NCBI RefSeq assembly: GCF_014042365.1
Contig: NZ_JACEZS010000015.1
Coordinates: 1-64,000 of the forward strand
Source: Rugamonas fusca
GTDB taxonomy: Bacteria > Pseudomonadota > Gammaproteobacteria > Burkholderiales > Burkholderiaceae_D
Direction of reading: 5' to 3'
DNA: 64,000 nucleotides
Shown here: positions 36,333 to 46,391 of the stretch, piece by piece
How the letters are laid out: each line of letters starts with the position of its first letter
Position numbering within the stretch: position 1 is the first letter of the stretch
Program-made: the position numbers and the translations under genes
Notes under the pieces: generated by a model
The model's database searches: none
The model's input: the letters and a program-made list of their open reading frames with translations, nothing else
Told to the model about the DNA's origin: nothing

Positions 36333-36352
36333 GCGACCGCACCGCAACCCGC

Positions 36353-36376
36353 CGCTCCCGCCTTCGCGCGGGAGCG
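36353..36376 (+). other. Intercistronic hairpin between astC and astA
   Basis: A 9-bp inverted repeat CGCTCCCGC (36353-36361) / GCGGGAGCG (36368-36376) with a 6-base loop and only four T residues after 5 further bases. It may stabilise the upstream message or partly attenuate transcription, making astC more abundant than the rest of the operon. Confidence 0.5.
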
Positions 36377-36431
36377 CTGCGTTTTACCCCACCGGCATCC
36401 GCAAGCCTGGTTAGAAATTGAAGGAGCTCCC

Positions 36432-37469
36432 ATGTATGTTGTCCGTCCGGTAGAAATTGCGGATATCGCGGCCCTGGAAGCGCTGGCGGCAGTGACCATG
36501 CCGGGTGTGCACACGCTGCCCAAGACGCGCGAGAAGATCACGGCGCTGGTCGAGCGCTCGATCGCCTCGTTCGCCGCCCACGTCGATATGCCCAGCGAGG
36601 AATCCTACCTGTTCGTGCTCGAATCGCTGGCCGACCACACCATCCTCGGCACCGCGTCGATCTACGCGGCGGCCGGTTCCAACGGCACCTATTTCTCGTT
36701 CCGCAACGACGTGATCCAGCAAGTGTCGCGCGACCTGAACATCAGCCACAGCGTGCACGCGCTCACGCTGTGCTCGGAATTGACGGGCTACTCCCAGCTG
36801 TCGACCTTCTACGTCGATCCCACCATGCAGGATGCGCCGGAAGCGGCCCTGCTGTCGCGCGCGCGGCTGCTGTTCGCCGTGCTGGCGCCGCAGCGTTTCG
36901 CCGAGCGCTTCTTCGTGCCGCTGGCCGGCATCACGGACGCGCAGGGCGGTTCGCCGTTCTGGGACGCGCTGGGCCGCAAGTTCTTCCAGATGGATTTCCT
37001 GGACGCCGAGCGCGTGATCGGCGGCGCCCGCAACCGCACCCTGATCGTGGAGCTGATGCCCCACTATCCCGTGTACGTGCCGCTGCTGCCGGGCGACGCC
37101 CAGGCGGCCATGGGCCAGATCCACCCGTCGGGCGAACTGGCGTTCAACCTGCTGACGGCCGAAGGCTTCGAGGCCGACGACTACATCGACATCTTCGACG
37201 GCGGCCCTATCCTGCAAGCGCACAAGCACGCGCTGCGCACCTTCACGGGCGCGCTGCAGCGGCGCGTGGCCACCTGCCCGGCCGAGCCGGACCGCAACCG
37301 CGAGCCGCCCGTCACCTACGCCATCGCCACCGGCGCCGACCAGCACTTCCGCGCCGTCGTGATGGCCTGCGCGCCGCTCGAATCGCTGGCCGTGGTGGCG
37401 CTGCCGGCGGCCGTGCAGGCCGCGCTGCAGGTGACCGATGGCGACACGGTGGTCTGCGTCCGTCTGTAA
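36432..37469 (+). CDS. astA: Arginine N-succinyltransferase, first subunit
   Basis: A 345-residue enzyme of the AstA/AruF family, which transfers succinate from succinyl-CoA to arginine, the first AST step. It opens with YVVRPVEIADIAALEALA and has ESLADHTILGTASIYAAAG, CSELTGYSQLSTFYVDP (AstA signature) and LIVELMPHYPVYVPLLP. The ribosome-binding site GAAGGAGCT is strong. A second, diverged AstA-like gene follows at 26 bp, as in Pseudomonas, where AruF and AruG form a hetero-oligomer. Which subunit corresponds to AruF cannot be settled by eye. Confidence 0.92.
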   Translation: MYVVRPVEIADIAALEALAAVTMPGVHTLPKTREKITALVERSIASFAAHVDMPSEESYLFVLESLADHTILGTASIYAAAGSNGTYFSFRNDVIQQVSRDLNISHSVHALTLCSELTGYSQLSTFYVDPTMQDAPEAALLSRARLLFAVLAPQRFAERFFVPLAGITDAQGGSPFWDALGRKFFQMDFLDAERVIGGARNRTLIVELMPHYPVYVPLLPGDAQAAMGQIHPSGELAFNLLTAEGFEADDYIDIFDGGPILQAHKHALRTFTGALQRRVATCPAEPDRNREPPVTYAIATGADQHFRAVVMACAPLESLAVVALPAAVQAALQVTDGDTVVCVRL

Positions 37470-37495
37470 GCACTCAGTCAAACATTGGAAATCCT

Positions 37496-38554
37496 ATGCT
37501 AGTTGTACGCGCAATTAAGGCCGACGATCTCGACGCCTTGTACGTCATGGCCACCCAGGTCGGCAGCGGCATGACCACGCTCAAGCCGGACATGAAGATG
37601 CTGGGCGACCGGGTCAAGGTGGCCGTGGCATCGTTCGCCGAAACCATCCCGCCGCACGAACGCGACTACATGTTCGTGATGGAGGACACCGACACGGGCC
37701 GCATCGCCGGCGTGTGCGCCATCAAGAGCGCCGTCGGCCTGACGGAACCGTTTTATAACTACCGCATCGGCACGCTGGTGCATTCGAGCCGCGAGCTCGA
37801 CGTGTTCACGCGCATGGAAACGCTGTACCTGTCGAACGACCTGACGGGCAGCACGGAACTGTGCTCGCTGTTCCTGCATCCGGACTACCGCAGCGGCAAC
37901 AACGGCAAGCTGCTGTCCAAGTGCCGCTTCCTGTTCATCGCCCAGTTCCCGCACCTGTTCACGGAAAAGCTGATCGCTGAAATGCGCGGCTACCAGGCCG
38001 AGGCGGGCCGCTCGCCGTTCTACGAGGGCCTGGGCCGCCACTTCTTCAAGATGGACTTCAACCACGTGGACGAGCTGACGGCGCTGGGCAAGAAGTCCTT
38101 CATCGCCGAGCTGATGCCGCGCCAGCCGCTGTATGTGGCCTACCTGCCGCAGGAAGCGCGCGACGTGATCGGCAAGGTGCATCCATCGACCGCGCCGGCG
38201 CGCCGCCTGCTGGAGCAGGAAGGCATGCACTTCGAAGGCTATGTCGACATCTTCGACGCCGGCCCTGTGCTGCAGGCGCGCGTGTCCGAACTGCGCGCCA
38301 TGCGCGACAGCACGCTGGCCCAGATCGGTCCGGCCGGCGACTGGGACACGGCCTGCGCGCCGGAGACGGCGCCGGCCGAGCCGGTGCTGGTCTCGAACAC
38401 CAATATGCGCGACTTCCGCATGCTGCTGTCGCATGCGGCCCCCGTCAACGGCGCCATCGCGCTGCCCGAAGCTGAACAAAAGCTGCTGCACTGCCATACC
38501 GGCGACACCGTGCGCACCCTGTCTCTCAACGTGAGGAAGAACCCAAATGTCTGA
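37496..38554 (+). CDS. Arginine/ornithine succinyltransferase, second subunit
   Basis: A 352-residue paralogue of the preceding AstA. It keeps the same plan: VVRAIKADDLDALYVMATQV, EDTDTGRIAGVCAIKSAVGL, LYLSNDLTGSTELCSLFLHP and FIAELMPRQPLYVAYLPQEA. This matches the two-subunit AruF/AruG enzyme of pseudomonads, where both are needed for activity on arginine and ornithine. The start at 37496 is 26 bp after the first subunit. The stop overlaps the start of astD by 8 bases. The C-terminal 50 residues are less conserved and charged. The gene could be called aruG by analogy; I leave the symbol open. Confidence 0.9.
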   Translation: MLVVRAIKADDLDALYVMATQVGSGMTTLKPDMKMLGDRVKVAVASFAETIPPHERDYMFVMEDTDTGRIAGVCAIKSAVGLTEPFYNYRIGTLVHSSRELDVFTRMETLYLSNDLTGSTELCSLFLHPDYRSGNNGKLLSKCRFLFIAQFPHLFTEKLIAEMRGYQAEAGRSPFYEGLGRHFFKMDFNHVDELTALGKKSFIAELMPRQPLYVAYLPQEARDVIGKVHPSTAPARRLLEQEGMHFEGYVDIFDAGPVLQARVSELRAMRDSTLAQIGPAGDWDTACAPETAPAEPVLVSNTNMRDFRMLLSHAAPVNGAIALPEAEQKLLHCHTGDTVRTLSLNVRKNPNV

Positions 38555-40040
38555 AGCGAACACCCCATTGAGCAACGCATTAAGCAACTTCATCGCCGGT
38601 GAATGGCTGGCCGGCAGCGGCGCCGAACTGGTCACCGTCAATCCGGCCACCGGCCGCCAGACCTGGGCCAGCCGCGAGTCCACGGCGCGGGACGTGGCGC
38701 GCGCCAGCGCCGCCGCGCGCGCCGCGTTCGAAGGCTGGGCGCAGACCCCGCTGGCGGAACGGATCGCCGTCTGCACCCGTTTCCGCGACCTGCTCAAGGC
38801 CAACGCCGAGGAACTGGCGCAACTGATCTCCGAGGAAGTGGGCAAGCCGCTGTGGGAGTCGCGCACGGAAGTGACCACCATGGCCAACAAGGTCGACATC
38901 TCGGTGCAGGCCTATGAAGCGCGCACCGGCGAGACCCACAACAAGGTGGCCGACGGCGAAGCCGTGCTGCGCCACCGTCCGCACGGCGTGTTCGGCGTGT
39001 TCGGCCCGTACAACTTCCCCGGCCACCTGCCCAACGGCCATATCGTGCCGGCCCTGATCGCCGGTAACACCATCGTCTTCAAGCCCAGCGAGTTCGCGCC
39101 GCGCACGGCCGTGCGCACGGTGCAGCTGTGGCAGCAGGCCGGCCTGCCGGCCGGCGTGGTCAACCTGGTCAACGGCGGCCGCGACACGGGCATCGCGCTG
39201 GGCCAGGATGCGCAGCTGGACGGCGTGCTGTTCACGGGCAGCTGCCAGACCGGCACCGCGCTGCACAAGCAGTTCGGCGGCCAGCCGGGCAAGATGCTGG
39301 CGCTGGAAATGGGCGGCAACAACCCGCTCGTGATCTGGGACGTGAAGGATATCGACGCGGCCGTGTTCATGGCCATTTCGTCGGCCTTCATCTCGGCCGG
39401 CCAGCGCTGCACCTGCGCGCGCCGCCTGATCGTGCCCGACAATGCGCAAGGCCAGGCCATCATCGCGCGCCTGGTGGACGTGGCCAGCCGACTGACCGTG
39501 GGCGCGCCGGACGCGGAACCGGCGCCGTTCATGGGCCCCGTGGTATCGGCCGCCGTGGCGCGCCGGCTGGTGCAGGCCCAGGCCGACATGGTGGCCAAGG
39601 GCGGCAAGACGCTGCTGCAGATGCGCCAGCTGGACGAGAACACCGGCTTCGTCACGGCCGGCATCGTGGACGTCACCGACGCCAAGGGCATCCCCGACGA
39701 GGAATGGTTCGGCCCATTGCTGCAGGTGATCCGCGTGGCCGATTTCGACACCGCCATCAAGACCGCCAACGCCACCGCCTTCGGCCTGGCCTCGGCCCTG
39801 ATCTCGAACGACGAAGCGCTGTGGAAGACCTACCAGGTGCGCGCCCGCGCCGGCATCGTCAACTGGAACCGCCCCACCACGGGCGCTGCCAGCAGCGCGC
39901 CGTTCGGCGGCGTGGGCCAGTCCGGCAACCACCGCCCGAGCGCCTACTACGCGGCCGACTACTGCGCCTACCCGGTCGCTTCGATCGAGAACAGCGCGCT
40001 TGAAATGCCGGCCAAGCTGTCGCCGGGCATGCACTTCTAA
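38547..40040 (+). CDS. astD: N-succinylglutamate 5-semialdehyde dehydrogenase
   Basis: A 497-residue NAD-dependent aldehyde dehydrogenase, fourth AST step (succinylglutamate semialdehyde to succinylglutamate). Signatures include [20 protein letters not shown], the nucleotide-binding [17 protein letters not shown], the catalytic Glu in [16 protein letters not shown], and the catalytic Cys in [14 protein letters not shown]. The [17 protein letters not shown] block is characteristic of AstD. The first codons overlap the end of the second AstA gene. astB follows after 8 bp. Confidence 0.94.
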   Translation: MSEANTPLSNALSNFIAGEWLAGSGAELVTVNPATGRQTWASRESTARDVARASAAARAAFEGWAQTPLAERIAVCTRFRDLLKANAEELAQLISEEVGKPLWESRTEVTTMANKVDISVQAYEARTGETHNKVADGEAVLRHRPHGVFGVFGPYNFPGHLPNGHIVPALIAGNTIVFKPSEFAPRTAVRTVQLWQQAGLPAGVVNLVNGGRDTGIALGQDAQLDGVLFTGSCQTGTALHKQFGGQPGKMLALEMGGNNPLVIWDVKDIDAAVFMAISSAFISAGQRCTCARRLIVPDNAQGQAIIARLVDVASRLTVGAPDAEPAPFMGPVVSAAVARRLVQAQADMVAKGGKTLLQMRQLDENTGFVTAGIVDVTDAKGIPDEEWFGPLLQVIRVADFDTAIKTANATAFGLASALISNDEALWKTYQVRARAGIVNWNRPTTGAASSAPFGGVGQSGNHRPSAYYAADYCAYPVASIENSALEMPAKLSPGMHF

Positions 40041-40048
40041 GGACCATC

Positions 40049-41392
40049 ATGGGCAACTCCGCACGCGAATTCAACTTCGACGGCCTGGTCGGGCCATCGC
40101 ACAACTACGCCGGCCTTTCGTTCGGCAACGTGGCTTCGTTCAGCAACGTCAAGAGCGCCTCCAATCCCAGGCAGGCGGCCTTGCAGGGCCTGGCCAAGAT
40201 GCGGGCGCTGGCCGCGCGCGGCTTCGGCCAGGCGCTGCTGCCGCCGCAGGACCGGCCCAACTTCCGCCTGCTGCGCAGCATCGGCTTTACCGGTACGGAC
40301 GCGCAAGTGCTGGCCAAGGCCTACAAGGAGTCGCCCGTGATCCTGGCGTGCGCCTATTCGGCCTCGCCCATGTGGACCGCCAACGCCGCCACCGTCAGCC
40401 CGTCGGCCGACAGCGCGGATGGCCGCGCCCATTTCACGGCCGCCAATTTGAACAACAAGCTGCACCGCGCGTTCGAGCACGCGCAGTCGGCCCGCAGCCT
40501 GCGCGCCATCTTCAAGGACGAGAAGCACTTCGCCGTGCATGACGCGCTGCCCGGCACCCCGGCCTTCGGCGACGAGGGCGCGGCCAACCACACGCGTTTG
40601 TGCGCCAGCCACGGCCAGCAGGGCGTGGAGCTGTTCGTGTATGGCCGCGTGGAGTTCGACGCTTCGGCCCCCGCGCCCAAGCGCTATCCGGCCCGCCAGA
40701 CGCTGGAAGCGTCGCAGGCCGTGGCCCGCCTGCATGGCTTGAGCAGTGAACGCACCGTCTATCTGCAGCAGAACCCGGACGTGATCGACCAGGGTGTGTT
40801 CCACAACGACGTGATCGCGGTCGGTAACGGCAACGTGCTGTTCTACCACGAGCAGGCGTTCGCGGACGAGGCGGGCGGCCTGGCGCAGCTGCGCCGCGCC
40901 ATGGAGGGCGTGGGCGCGGAGCTGAACGCCATCCGTGTTGATACCAAAAAGGTATCAGTGGCGGACGCCGTGGCCAGCTACCTGTTCAACAGCCAGCTGC
41001 TGTCCAAGGATGGCGGCAAGATGGCGCTGGTGATCCCGCACGAATGCCAGGAGAACGCGGCCGTGGCCAGCTACCTGCAGGAGCTGGTGGCCAGCGGCGG
41101 TCCGATCGACGAACTGATTCACTTCGACCTGCGCCAGAGCATGCGCAACGGCGGCGGGCCCGCCTGCCTGCGCCTGCGCGTGGCGCTGACGGACGCCGAG
41201 GCGCGCGCCATGCACCAGGGCGTGGTGATGACGGAGCAGCTGTACCACACGCTGGTGGCCTGGGTCGAGAAGCACTACCGCGACCGGCTGGAGCCGGCCG
41301 ACCTGGCCGATCCGGCGCTGGCCATCGAAGTGCACACGGCGCTCGAGGAGCTGACCCGCATCCTGGGCCTGCCCGGCCTGTACGATTTGTAA
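40049..41392 (+). CDS. astB: N-succinylarginine dihydrolase
   Basis: A 447-residue enzyme of the pentein fold, second AST step, which converts succinylarginine to succinylornithine, CO2 and two ammonia. It begins [19 protein letters not shown], the family hallmark. It also has [20 protein letters not shown], the His-containing [20 protein letters not shown], and a catalytic Cys in the late [14 protein letters not shown]. Length equals that of E. coli AstB (447). It follows astD by 8 bp. After it the operon is broken by a 282-bp gap with a repeat and a hairpin before gdhB. Confidence 0.95.
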   Translation: MGNSAREFNFDGLVGPSHNYAGLSFGNVASFSNVKSASNPRQAALQGLAKMRALAARGFGQALLPPQDRPNFRLLRSIGFTGTDAQVLAKAYKESPVILACAYSASPMWTANAATVSPSADSADGRAHFTAANLNNKLHRAFEHAQSARSLRAIFKDEKHFAVHDALPGTPAFGDEGAANHTRLCASHGQQGVELFVYGRVEFDASAPAPKRYPARQTLEASQAVARLHGLSSERTVYLQQNPDVIDQGVFHNDVIAVGNGNVLFYHEQAFADEAGGLAQLRRAMEGVGAELNAIRVDTKKVSVADAVASYLFNSQLLSKDGGKMALVIPHECQENAAVASYLQELVASGGPIDELIHFDLRQSMRNGGGPACLRLRVALTDAEARAMHQGVVMTEQLYHTLVAWVEKHYRDRLEPADLADPALAIEVHTALEELTRILGLPGLYDL

Positions 41393-41402
41393 AGCGATGA
41401 AC

Positions 41403-41520
41403 CCGCGCCGCCAGCAAGGGGACAGATGCACCAGCGCCGCCAGCGAGGGGACTGACCCCGCGACCAGCGCCGCCGGCCAAGGCCAGGGTGCATGGCGCGC
41501 AGGGTCTGTCCCCGGTTTAA
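41403..41520. repeat. Degenerate repeat cluster between astB and gdhB
   Basis: Three related units (CGCCGCCAGCAAGGGGAC, CGCCGCCAGCGAGGGGAC and a diverged CGCCGCCGGCCAAGG) lie within 80 bp. An inverted GGTGCAT...GTCTGTCCCC at the right end mirrors GGGGACAGATGCACC at the left. It looks like a decayed REP-type unit with local duplication. No gene is evident in it. Confidence 0.6.
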
Positions 41521-41576
41521 GTGGACGGCCCCGGGCGAAAGCGGTTAAATACGTTGCATAGGTTAGAAAAGAATTG

Positions 41577-41599
41577 GAACGGGCCAACCCCGTTCTTTT
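41577..41599 (+). terminator. Terminator or attenuator upstream of gdhB
   Basis: A 7-bp stem GAACGGG (41577-41583) / CCCGTTC (41589-41595) with a 5-base loop and four T residues directly after. It could end the astC-astB transcript or act as an attenuator for gdhB, whose start is 76 bp further on. Confidence 0.6.
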
Positions 41600-41674
41600 A
41601 GCGGTATCCGGCTGCGGCGCCAGGCCACAAGTTTGAGCGCGCGGCCGGACTCAAAACACTAACGGAGAAAACAG

Positions 41675-44600
41675 ATGAAACAAATGCCACAAGACCTGCG
41701 CAAGCAGACGCTCGACCTGGTCAACGCCAGCAAGCCTGCTACCGACAGCAGCCAGGTTGCGGCCCTGATCAGCGCCTGGCTCGGTTCCCTGGACGTCGAG
41801 GATTTCGCGGGCATCGCGCCCGACAGCCTGGCGCCGGCGTTGTGGGATGGTTTCACGCGGGCGTCCAGGCGCGCCGCCGCCGGCTGCCAGATCGCCGCGC
41901 TGCGCTACGCGGACGGCCGCGGCGGCATGGCCACCGCGCTGTTGATCCTGAACGACGACATGCCCTACCTGGTCGACTCCATCGTGATGGCCATGCGCCA
42001 CCAGCGCGTGGCCGCCAACGGCGTGCTGAACGCCGTGCTGTCCGTGCGCCGCGGCGCCGACGGCGTGGTGACGGCCGTCGGCCAGCCCGGCGACAAGGCC
42101 GAGTCCTACGTCATGTGCTTGCTGGCCGAGGAACTGCCGCAGGCGGAACTGGACGCGCTGCTGGCCCGCATCGAGATGGTGGCGCGCGACGCGGCCGTGG
42201 TGCACCGCGACCATGGCGCCATGCTGGAGCATTTCAAGGCCGTGGCGGCCGAAGCGGCCGCCGTCAACGGCGAGGAGGGCCAGGAAGTGGCGGCGTTCCT
42301 GGACTGGGCCCGCACGGAAGGCTTCGAGCCGTTTGGCTACGCCTACTACCAGGTGAAACCGGGCGAGCGTGAACTGGAACGCGACATCCCCAGCCGCATC
42401 GGCGTGCTGCAGGACACCAGCCACCCTGTCTACGGCACTTGCCTGGCCAATATCCCCGGCGACTTCGACACACTGTCCAAGCGCAATCACACCCTGTCCA
42501 TCGTCAAGGCCGACGTGGAAGGCACGCTGCACCGCGACCAGCAGCTCGACTTCATCGGCGTTCGCCACGTGAACGCGCAGGGCGCCATCCTTGGCGAATA
42601 CTGCTTCGTGGGCCTGTTCACCCGCGCCGCCACGGCCACCCCGCTGGCGCGCCTGCCGTTCGCGCGCGGGCGCATCGCCAAGGTGCTGAGCATCGCCGGC
42701 GTGCGCCAGGAAGGTTTCCGCGCCGAGAAATTCGTGGAGATCCTGGAATCGCTGCCGCGCACGGAGGCGCTGGAAGCGGAACCGGAATGGCTGGCCGAAG
42801 TGTGCGGCGCCGTCGTCTCGCTGTACAAGCAGCCGCGCACCAAGGTGTTCGCCCGCCGCGACGTGTATGCCCGCCACCTGAACGTGCTGGTCTACCTGCC
42901 GCGTGAACGCTACAGCGCCAGCGTGGCGTCGGCCCTGGCCAAGGCGCTGCAGGGTAGTTCCGGCGCCACCCACATCAGCTCCCAGACGCTGGTGGCCGAC
43001 GGTCCGCTGGCCCGCGTGTACCTGATCGCCCACGCGGCCCGCTACCCGCTGGACCTGGAAACGGATATTCAACAACCGCTGCTGGCCGTGCTCGATGGCT
43101 GGCACGACCAGTTCGCCGCCCTGGCTGACGCCGTGTTCGACGTGCCGATGCGCACCAGCCTGCGCAAGCTGTGCGCCACCTTGCCGGCCGAGTACGTGGC
43201 ATCGACCGCGCCGGCCGTGGCCTTCCGCGACCTCGGTTCGCTGCTGCGCATGGAAGATCCGTCGCGCGTGGCCGTGCGCATCGAGACGGCCGACGAAGCG
43301 ACCACCATCCGCCTGTACTCCGTGGACAAGGTGCCGGCCCTGTCGACCATCCTGCCGGCCCTGCACAATGCGGGCGTGGCGATCGATCGCGAACGCGCCC
43401 ACTCGATCAACGTGGGTGGCCAGCGCCATTTCGTCAGCAGCCTGTCGGTGGACGCGGCCAGTGCCGCCAAGCTGGCGCAGCCCAACGTGGTGAACGTGGC
43501 GCAGGAACTGTTCACGGCCCTGTTCAATAACGACGCCGAAGATGGCCGCCTGAATGGCCTGGTGATCGAAGGTGGCCTCAGCATGCGCGAAGTGCAGCTG
43601 GTGCGCGCCTACATGAGCTACTGGCGCCAGGCCGGCAGCCGCTTCTCCGTGCGCTACGTGGCCGAATGCCTGCGCAAGCAGCCGGCCGTGGTGCGCGAGC
43701 TGGTGCAAGCGTTCCTGCAGCGCTTCGACCCGGCGCTGGACGAGGCGCGCCGCATGGCCGCCCAGCAGGCCATGCACGACATCAAGCGTGGCCTGCCCGC
43801 CGTCAACCACGCCGACAGCGAGGAAATCCTGGGCGCCATCATCGACCTGATGCTGGCCACGCTGCGCACCAACTACTTCCAGAACGCGCAGAAGGGTGAC
43901 AAGATCATCTTCAAGTTCGACACGTCCAACCTGGCGCTGGTGCCGGAGCCGCGTCCGTTCCGCGAGATCTTCGTGTTCTCGCGCCGCTTCGAGGGTGTGC
44001 ACCTGCGCGGCGGCCCGGTGGCGCGCGGCGGCCTGCGCTGGTCCGACCGCATGGAAGACTACCGCACCGAGGTGCTGGGCCTGGTCAAGGCGCAGATGGT
44101 GAAGAACGCCGTGATCGTGCCGGCTGGCGCCAAGGGCGGCTTCGTGTGCAAGCAGATGCCGAAGGACGCCGTGCGTGAAACCATCGCGGCCGAAGGCGAA
44201 GCCGTGTACCGCCTGTTCATCGCCAGCCTGCTGGAGATGACGGACAACCGCGTGCTGGGCAACATCGTGCAGCCGGCCGACACCGTGTGCTACGACAGCG
44301 CCGACCCCTACCTGGTCGTGGCGGCCGACAAGGGTACGGCCACCTTCTCCGATATCGCCAACTCGATCGCCGTGCAGCGCGGCTTCTGGCTGGGCGACGC
44401 GTTCGCCTCGGGCGGCTCGAACGGCTACGACCACAAGAAGATGGGCATCACGGCCAAGGGCGCGTTCGAAGCCGTCAAGCGCCACTTCTATGAACTGGAC
44501 CACGACATCCACGCCACCGCCACCACCATGGTGGGCGTAGGCGACATGTCCGGCGACGTGTTCGGCAACGGCGCGCTGCTGTCGCGCAAACTCAAGCTGC

Positions 44601-46387
44601 TGGCCGCGTTCGACCACCGCCACATCTTCCTCGATCCGAACCCGGACATGGAAGCATCGTTCAACGAGCGCGCCCGCATGTTCGCGCTGCCACGCTCGTC
44701 GTGGGATGACTACAACAAGGAACTGATTTCGGCCGGCGGCGGCGTCTATCCGCGCACGCAGCGCAGCATCGAGCTGTCGCCGCAGATCCGCGCCGCGCTG
44801 GCCATCGAGGAAACGGCGCTGTCGCCTGAGGAGCTGATGCACCGCATCCTGCAGGCGCCGGTGGACCTGTTCTACAACGGCGGCATCGGCACCTACATCA
44901 AGTCCTCGGCCGAGAGCCATGCGCAAGTGAAGGACCGCGCCAACGACCATATCCGCGTGGACGGCAACCAGTTGCGCTGCAAGGTGGTGGCCGAAGGCGG
45001 CAACCTGGGCGCGACCCAGGCCGGCCGTATCGAATTCGCGCTGGCCGGCGGCCGCATCTTCACCGATGCGATCGACAACTCGGCCGGCGTGGATTGCTCC
45101 GACCATGAAGTGAACGCCAAGATGTGGCTGGACGTGGAGATGAACGCCGGCCAGCTGGCCGAGGCGGACCGCAACCGCCTGCTCAACGACATGACGGCCG
45201 ACATCGAACGCCTGGTCCTGCGCGACAACACGCTGCAAACCCATTTGCTGGTGCGCGAGGCGCAGGCGCAGTCGGAAGCGTCGGTGCAGGACGGCTACGC
45301 GGCCCTGATCGCCAGCCTGGAGGAAGAGGGGGCGCTGTCGCGCGATCTCGAACAACTGCCCACGGTGGCCGAACTGGCGCGCCGCAAGGCTGACGGCCGT
45401 GGCCTGACGACGCCGGAACTGGCGGTGGTGATCGCCAACGTCAAGAACCGCTACAAGCGCATCCTGTCGGCGCTGCCGCTGACGGATCACAGCTGGGCCG
45501 AGTCGGTGCTGAAGCCTTACTTCCCGGCCCTGCTGGTGTCCACCCGCAGCGCGCTGGCGCACCCGCTGGCCAACGCCATCCTGGCCACCGTGCTGGCCAA
45601 CGAAGCCGTCAACCGTTGCGGCCCCCTGATGCTGCGCGACCTGGCGGCCGCGCATAACGTGGACGAGGCGGACGTGATCCAGGCCTGGGGCCAGGCATGG
45701 TCGGCCCTGAGCCTGGCGTCCGTGTTCGACACGCTCGATGCCGACGCGCTGCAGATTCCGCGCGCCGTCTCGATCAAGGTCGATGGCCGCACCCGCAGCC
45801 TGCAGAAGGCCGTGATCGAAGGCGTGCTGTCGGTACCGGCCGAGCAGTTGCGCGCGGCCGGCGGCCTGGCCGAGCTGACCCGCTTGTTCGCCACGCCCGA
45901 CCTGCTCAAGCAACTGACGTCGGCCGACGGCAGCGCCGACGCGGACGCCGTGCCCGGCCTGCGCCCCGAGTTCGCGCAAGCGTGGAAGGCGGTGGACGCG
46001 ATCGAAACGGTAGCGGCTTTTGTATTCGCCGCGCTGTCCGTCAACCGGCCGGCCGGCATGGACTTGCCAGCCTTCCTGCAAGTGGGCCTGAACCTGCGCG
46101 CCCAGGCCGGCATCGCCACGCTGGAGAAAGGCTTGAAACTGCCGGCCCGCAGCAAGTCGCAGGAACAGTTGCGCAGCTACGCCCAGCACGCGCTGCGCCG
46201 CACCCAGCATCGTTTGCTGACCCAGGTGCTGCAGCGTGCCACGGATGGCCACGACGCCAACGAGGCGGTGGAGCTGGTCACGTGCACGCTGGGCCTGTCC
46301 GGCTACGCACCGGCGGCGGACCTGGAACAGGCCATGCTGGACGTGTGGGCCTTGTCCGAGGCCAGCAACGCAACCGTGGCGGCTTGA
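41675..46387 (+). CDS. gdhB: NAD-dependent glutamate dehydrogenase, large 180-kDa type
   Basis: A 1570-residue enzyme of the large bacterial GDH class, which oxidises glutamate to 2-oxoglutarate and ammonia with NAD. A long N-terminal region with ACT-like parts (about 1-700) precedes the catalytic domain. That domain contains VHLRGGPVARGGLRWSDRME, then VLGLVKAQMVKNAVIVPAGAKGGF with candidate substrate lysines, GGSNGYDHKKMGITAKGAFE and VVAEGGNLGATQAGRIEFAL. The ribosome-binding site GGAG precedes the start. In Pseudomonas the orthologue is allosterically activated by arginine and controlled by ArgR. Here it stands inside the AST cluster, between astB and astE, which joins arginine breakdown to the citric acid cycle. 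Confidence 0.95.
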   Translation: MKQMPQDLRKQTLDLVNASKPATDSSQVAALISAWLGSLDVEDFAGIAPDSLAPALWDGFTRASRRAAAGCQIAALRYADGRGGMATALLILNDDMPYLVDSIVMAMRHQRVAANGVLNAVLSVRRGADGVVTAVGQPGDKAESYVMCLLAEELPQAELDALLARIEMVARDAAVVHRDHGAMLEHFKAVAAEAAAVNGEEGQEVAAFLDWARTEGFEPFGYAYYQVKPGERELERDIPSRIGVLQDTSHPVYGTCLANIPGDFDTLSKRNHTLSIVKADVEGTLHRDQQLDFIGVRHVNAQGAILGEYCFVGLFTRAATATPLARLPFARGRIAKVLSIAGVRQEGFRAEKFVEILESLPRTEALEAEPEWLAEVCGAVVSLYKQPRTKVFARRDVYARHLNVLVYLPRERYSASVASALAKALQGSSGATHISSQTLVADGPLARVYLIAHAARYPLDLETDIQQPLLAVLDGWHDQFAALADAVFDVPMRTSLRKLCATLPAEYVASTAPAVAFRDLGSLLRMEDPSRVAVRIETADEATTIRLYSVDKVPALSTILPALHNAGVAIDRERAHSINVGGQRHFVSSLSVDAASAAKLAQPNVVNVAQELFTALFNNDAEDGRLNGLVIEGGLSMREVQLVRAYMSYWRQAGSRFSVRYVAECLRKQPAVVRELVQAFLQRFDPALDEARRMAAQQAMHDIKRGLPAVNHADSEEILGAIIDLMLATLRTNYFQNAQKGDKIIFKFDTSNLALVPEPRPFREIFVFSRRFEGVHLRGGPVARGGLRWSDRMEDYRTEVLGLVKAQMVKNAVIVPAGAKGGFVCKQMPKDAVRETIAAEGEAVYRLFIASLLEMTDNRVLGNIVQPADTVCYDSADPYLVVAADKGTATFSDIANSIAVQRGFWLGDAFASGGSNGYDHKKMGITAKGAFEAVKRHFYELDHDIHATATTMVGVGDMSGDVFGNGALLSRKLKLLAAFDHRHIFLDPNPDMEASFNERARMFALPRSSWDDYNKELISAGGGVYPRTQRSIELSPQIRAALAIEETALSPEELMHRILQAPVDLFYNGGIGTYIKSSAESHAQVKDRANDHIRVDGNQLRCKVVAEGGNLGATQAGRIEFALAGGRIFTDAIDNSAGVDCSDHEVNAKMWLDVEMNAGQLAEADRNRLLNDMTADIERLVLRDNTLQTHLLVREAQAQSEASVQDGYAALIASLEEEGALSRDLEQLPTVAELARRKADGRGLTTPELAVVIANVKNRYKRILSALPLTDHSWAESVLKPYFPALLVSTRSALAHPLANAILATVLANEAVNRCGPLMLRDLAAAHNVDEADVIQAWGQAWSALSLASVFDTLDADALQIPRAVSIKVDGRTRSLQKAVIEGVLSVPAEQLRAAGGLAELTRLFATPDLLKQLTSADGSADADAVPGLRPEFAQAWKAVDAIETVAAFVFAALSVNRPAGMDLPAFLQVGLNLRAQAGIATLEKGLKLPARSKSQEQLRSYAQHALRRTQHRLLTQVLQRATDGHDANEAVELVTCTLGLSGYAPAADLEQAMLDVWALSEASNATVAA

Positions 46388-46391
46388 TCGG

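Noticed and set aside
41393..41674. Small gene in the astB-gdhB gap
   Set aside because: Only repeat-derived frames without ribosome sites were seen.
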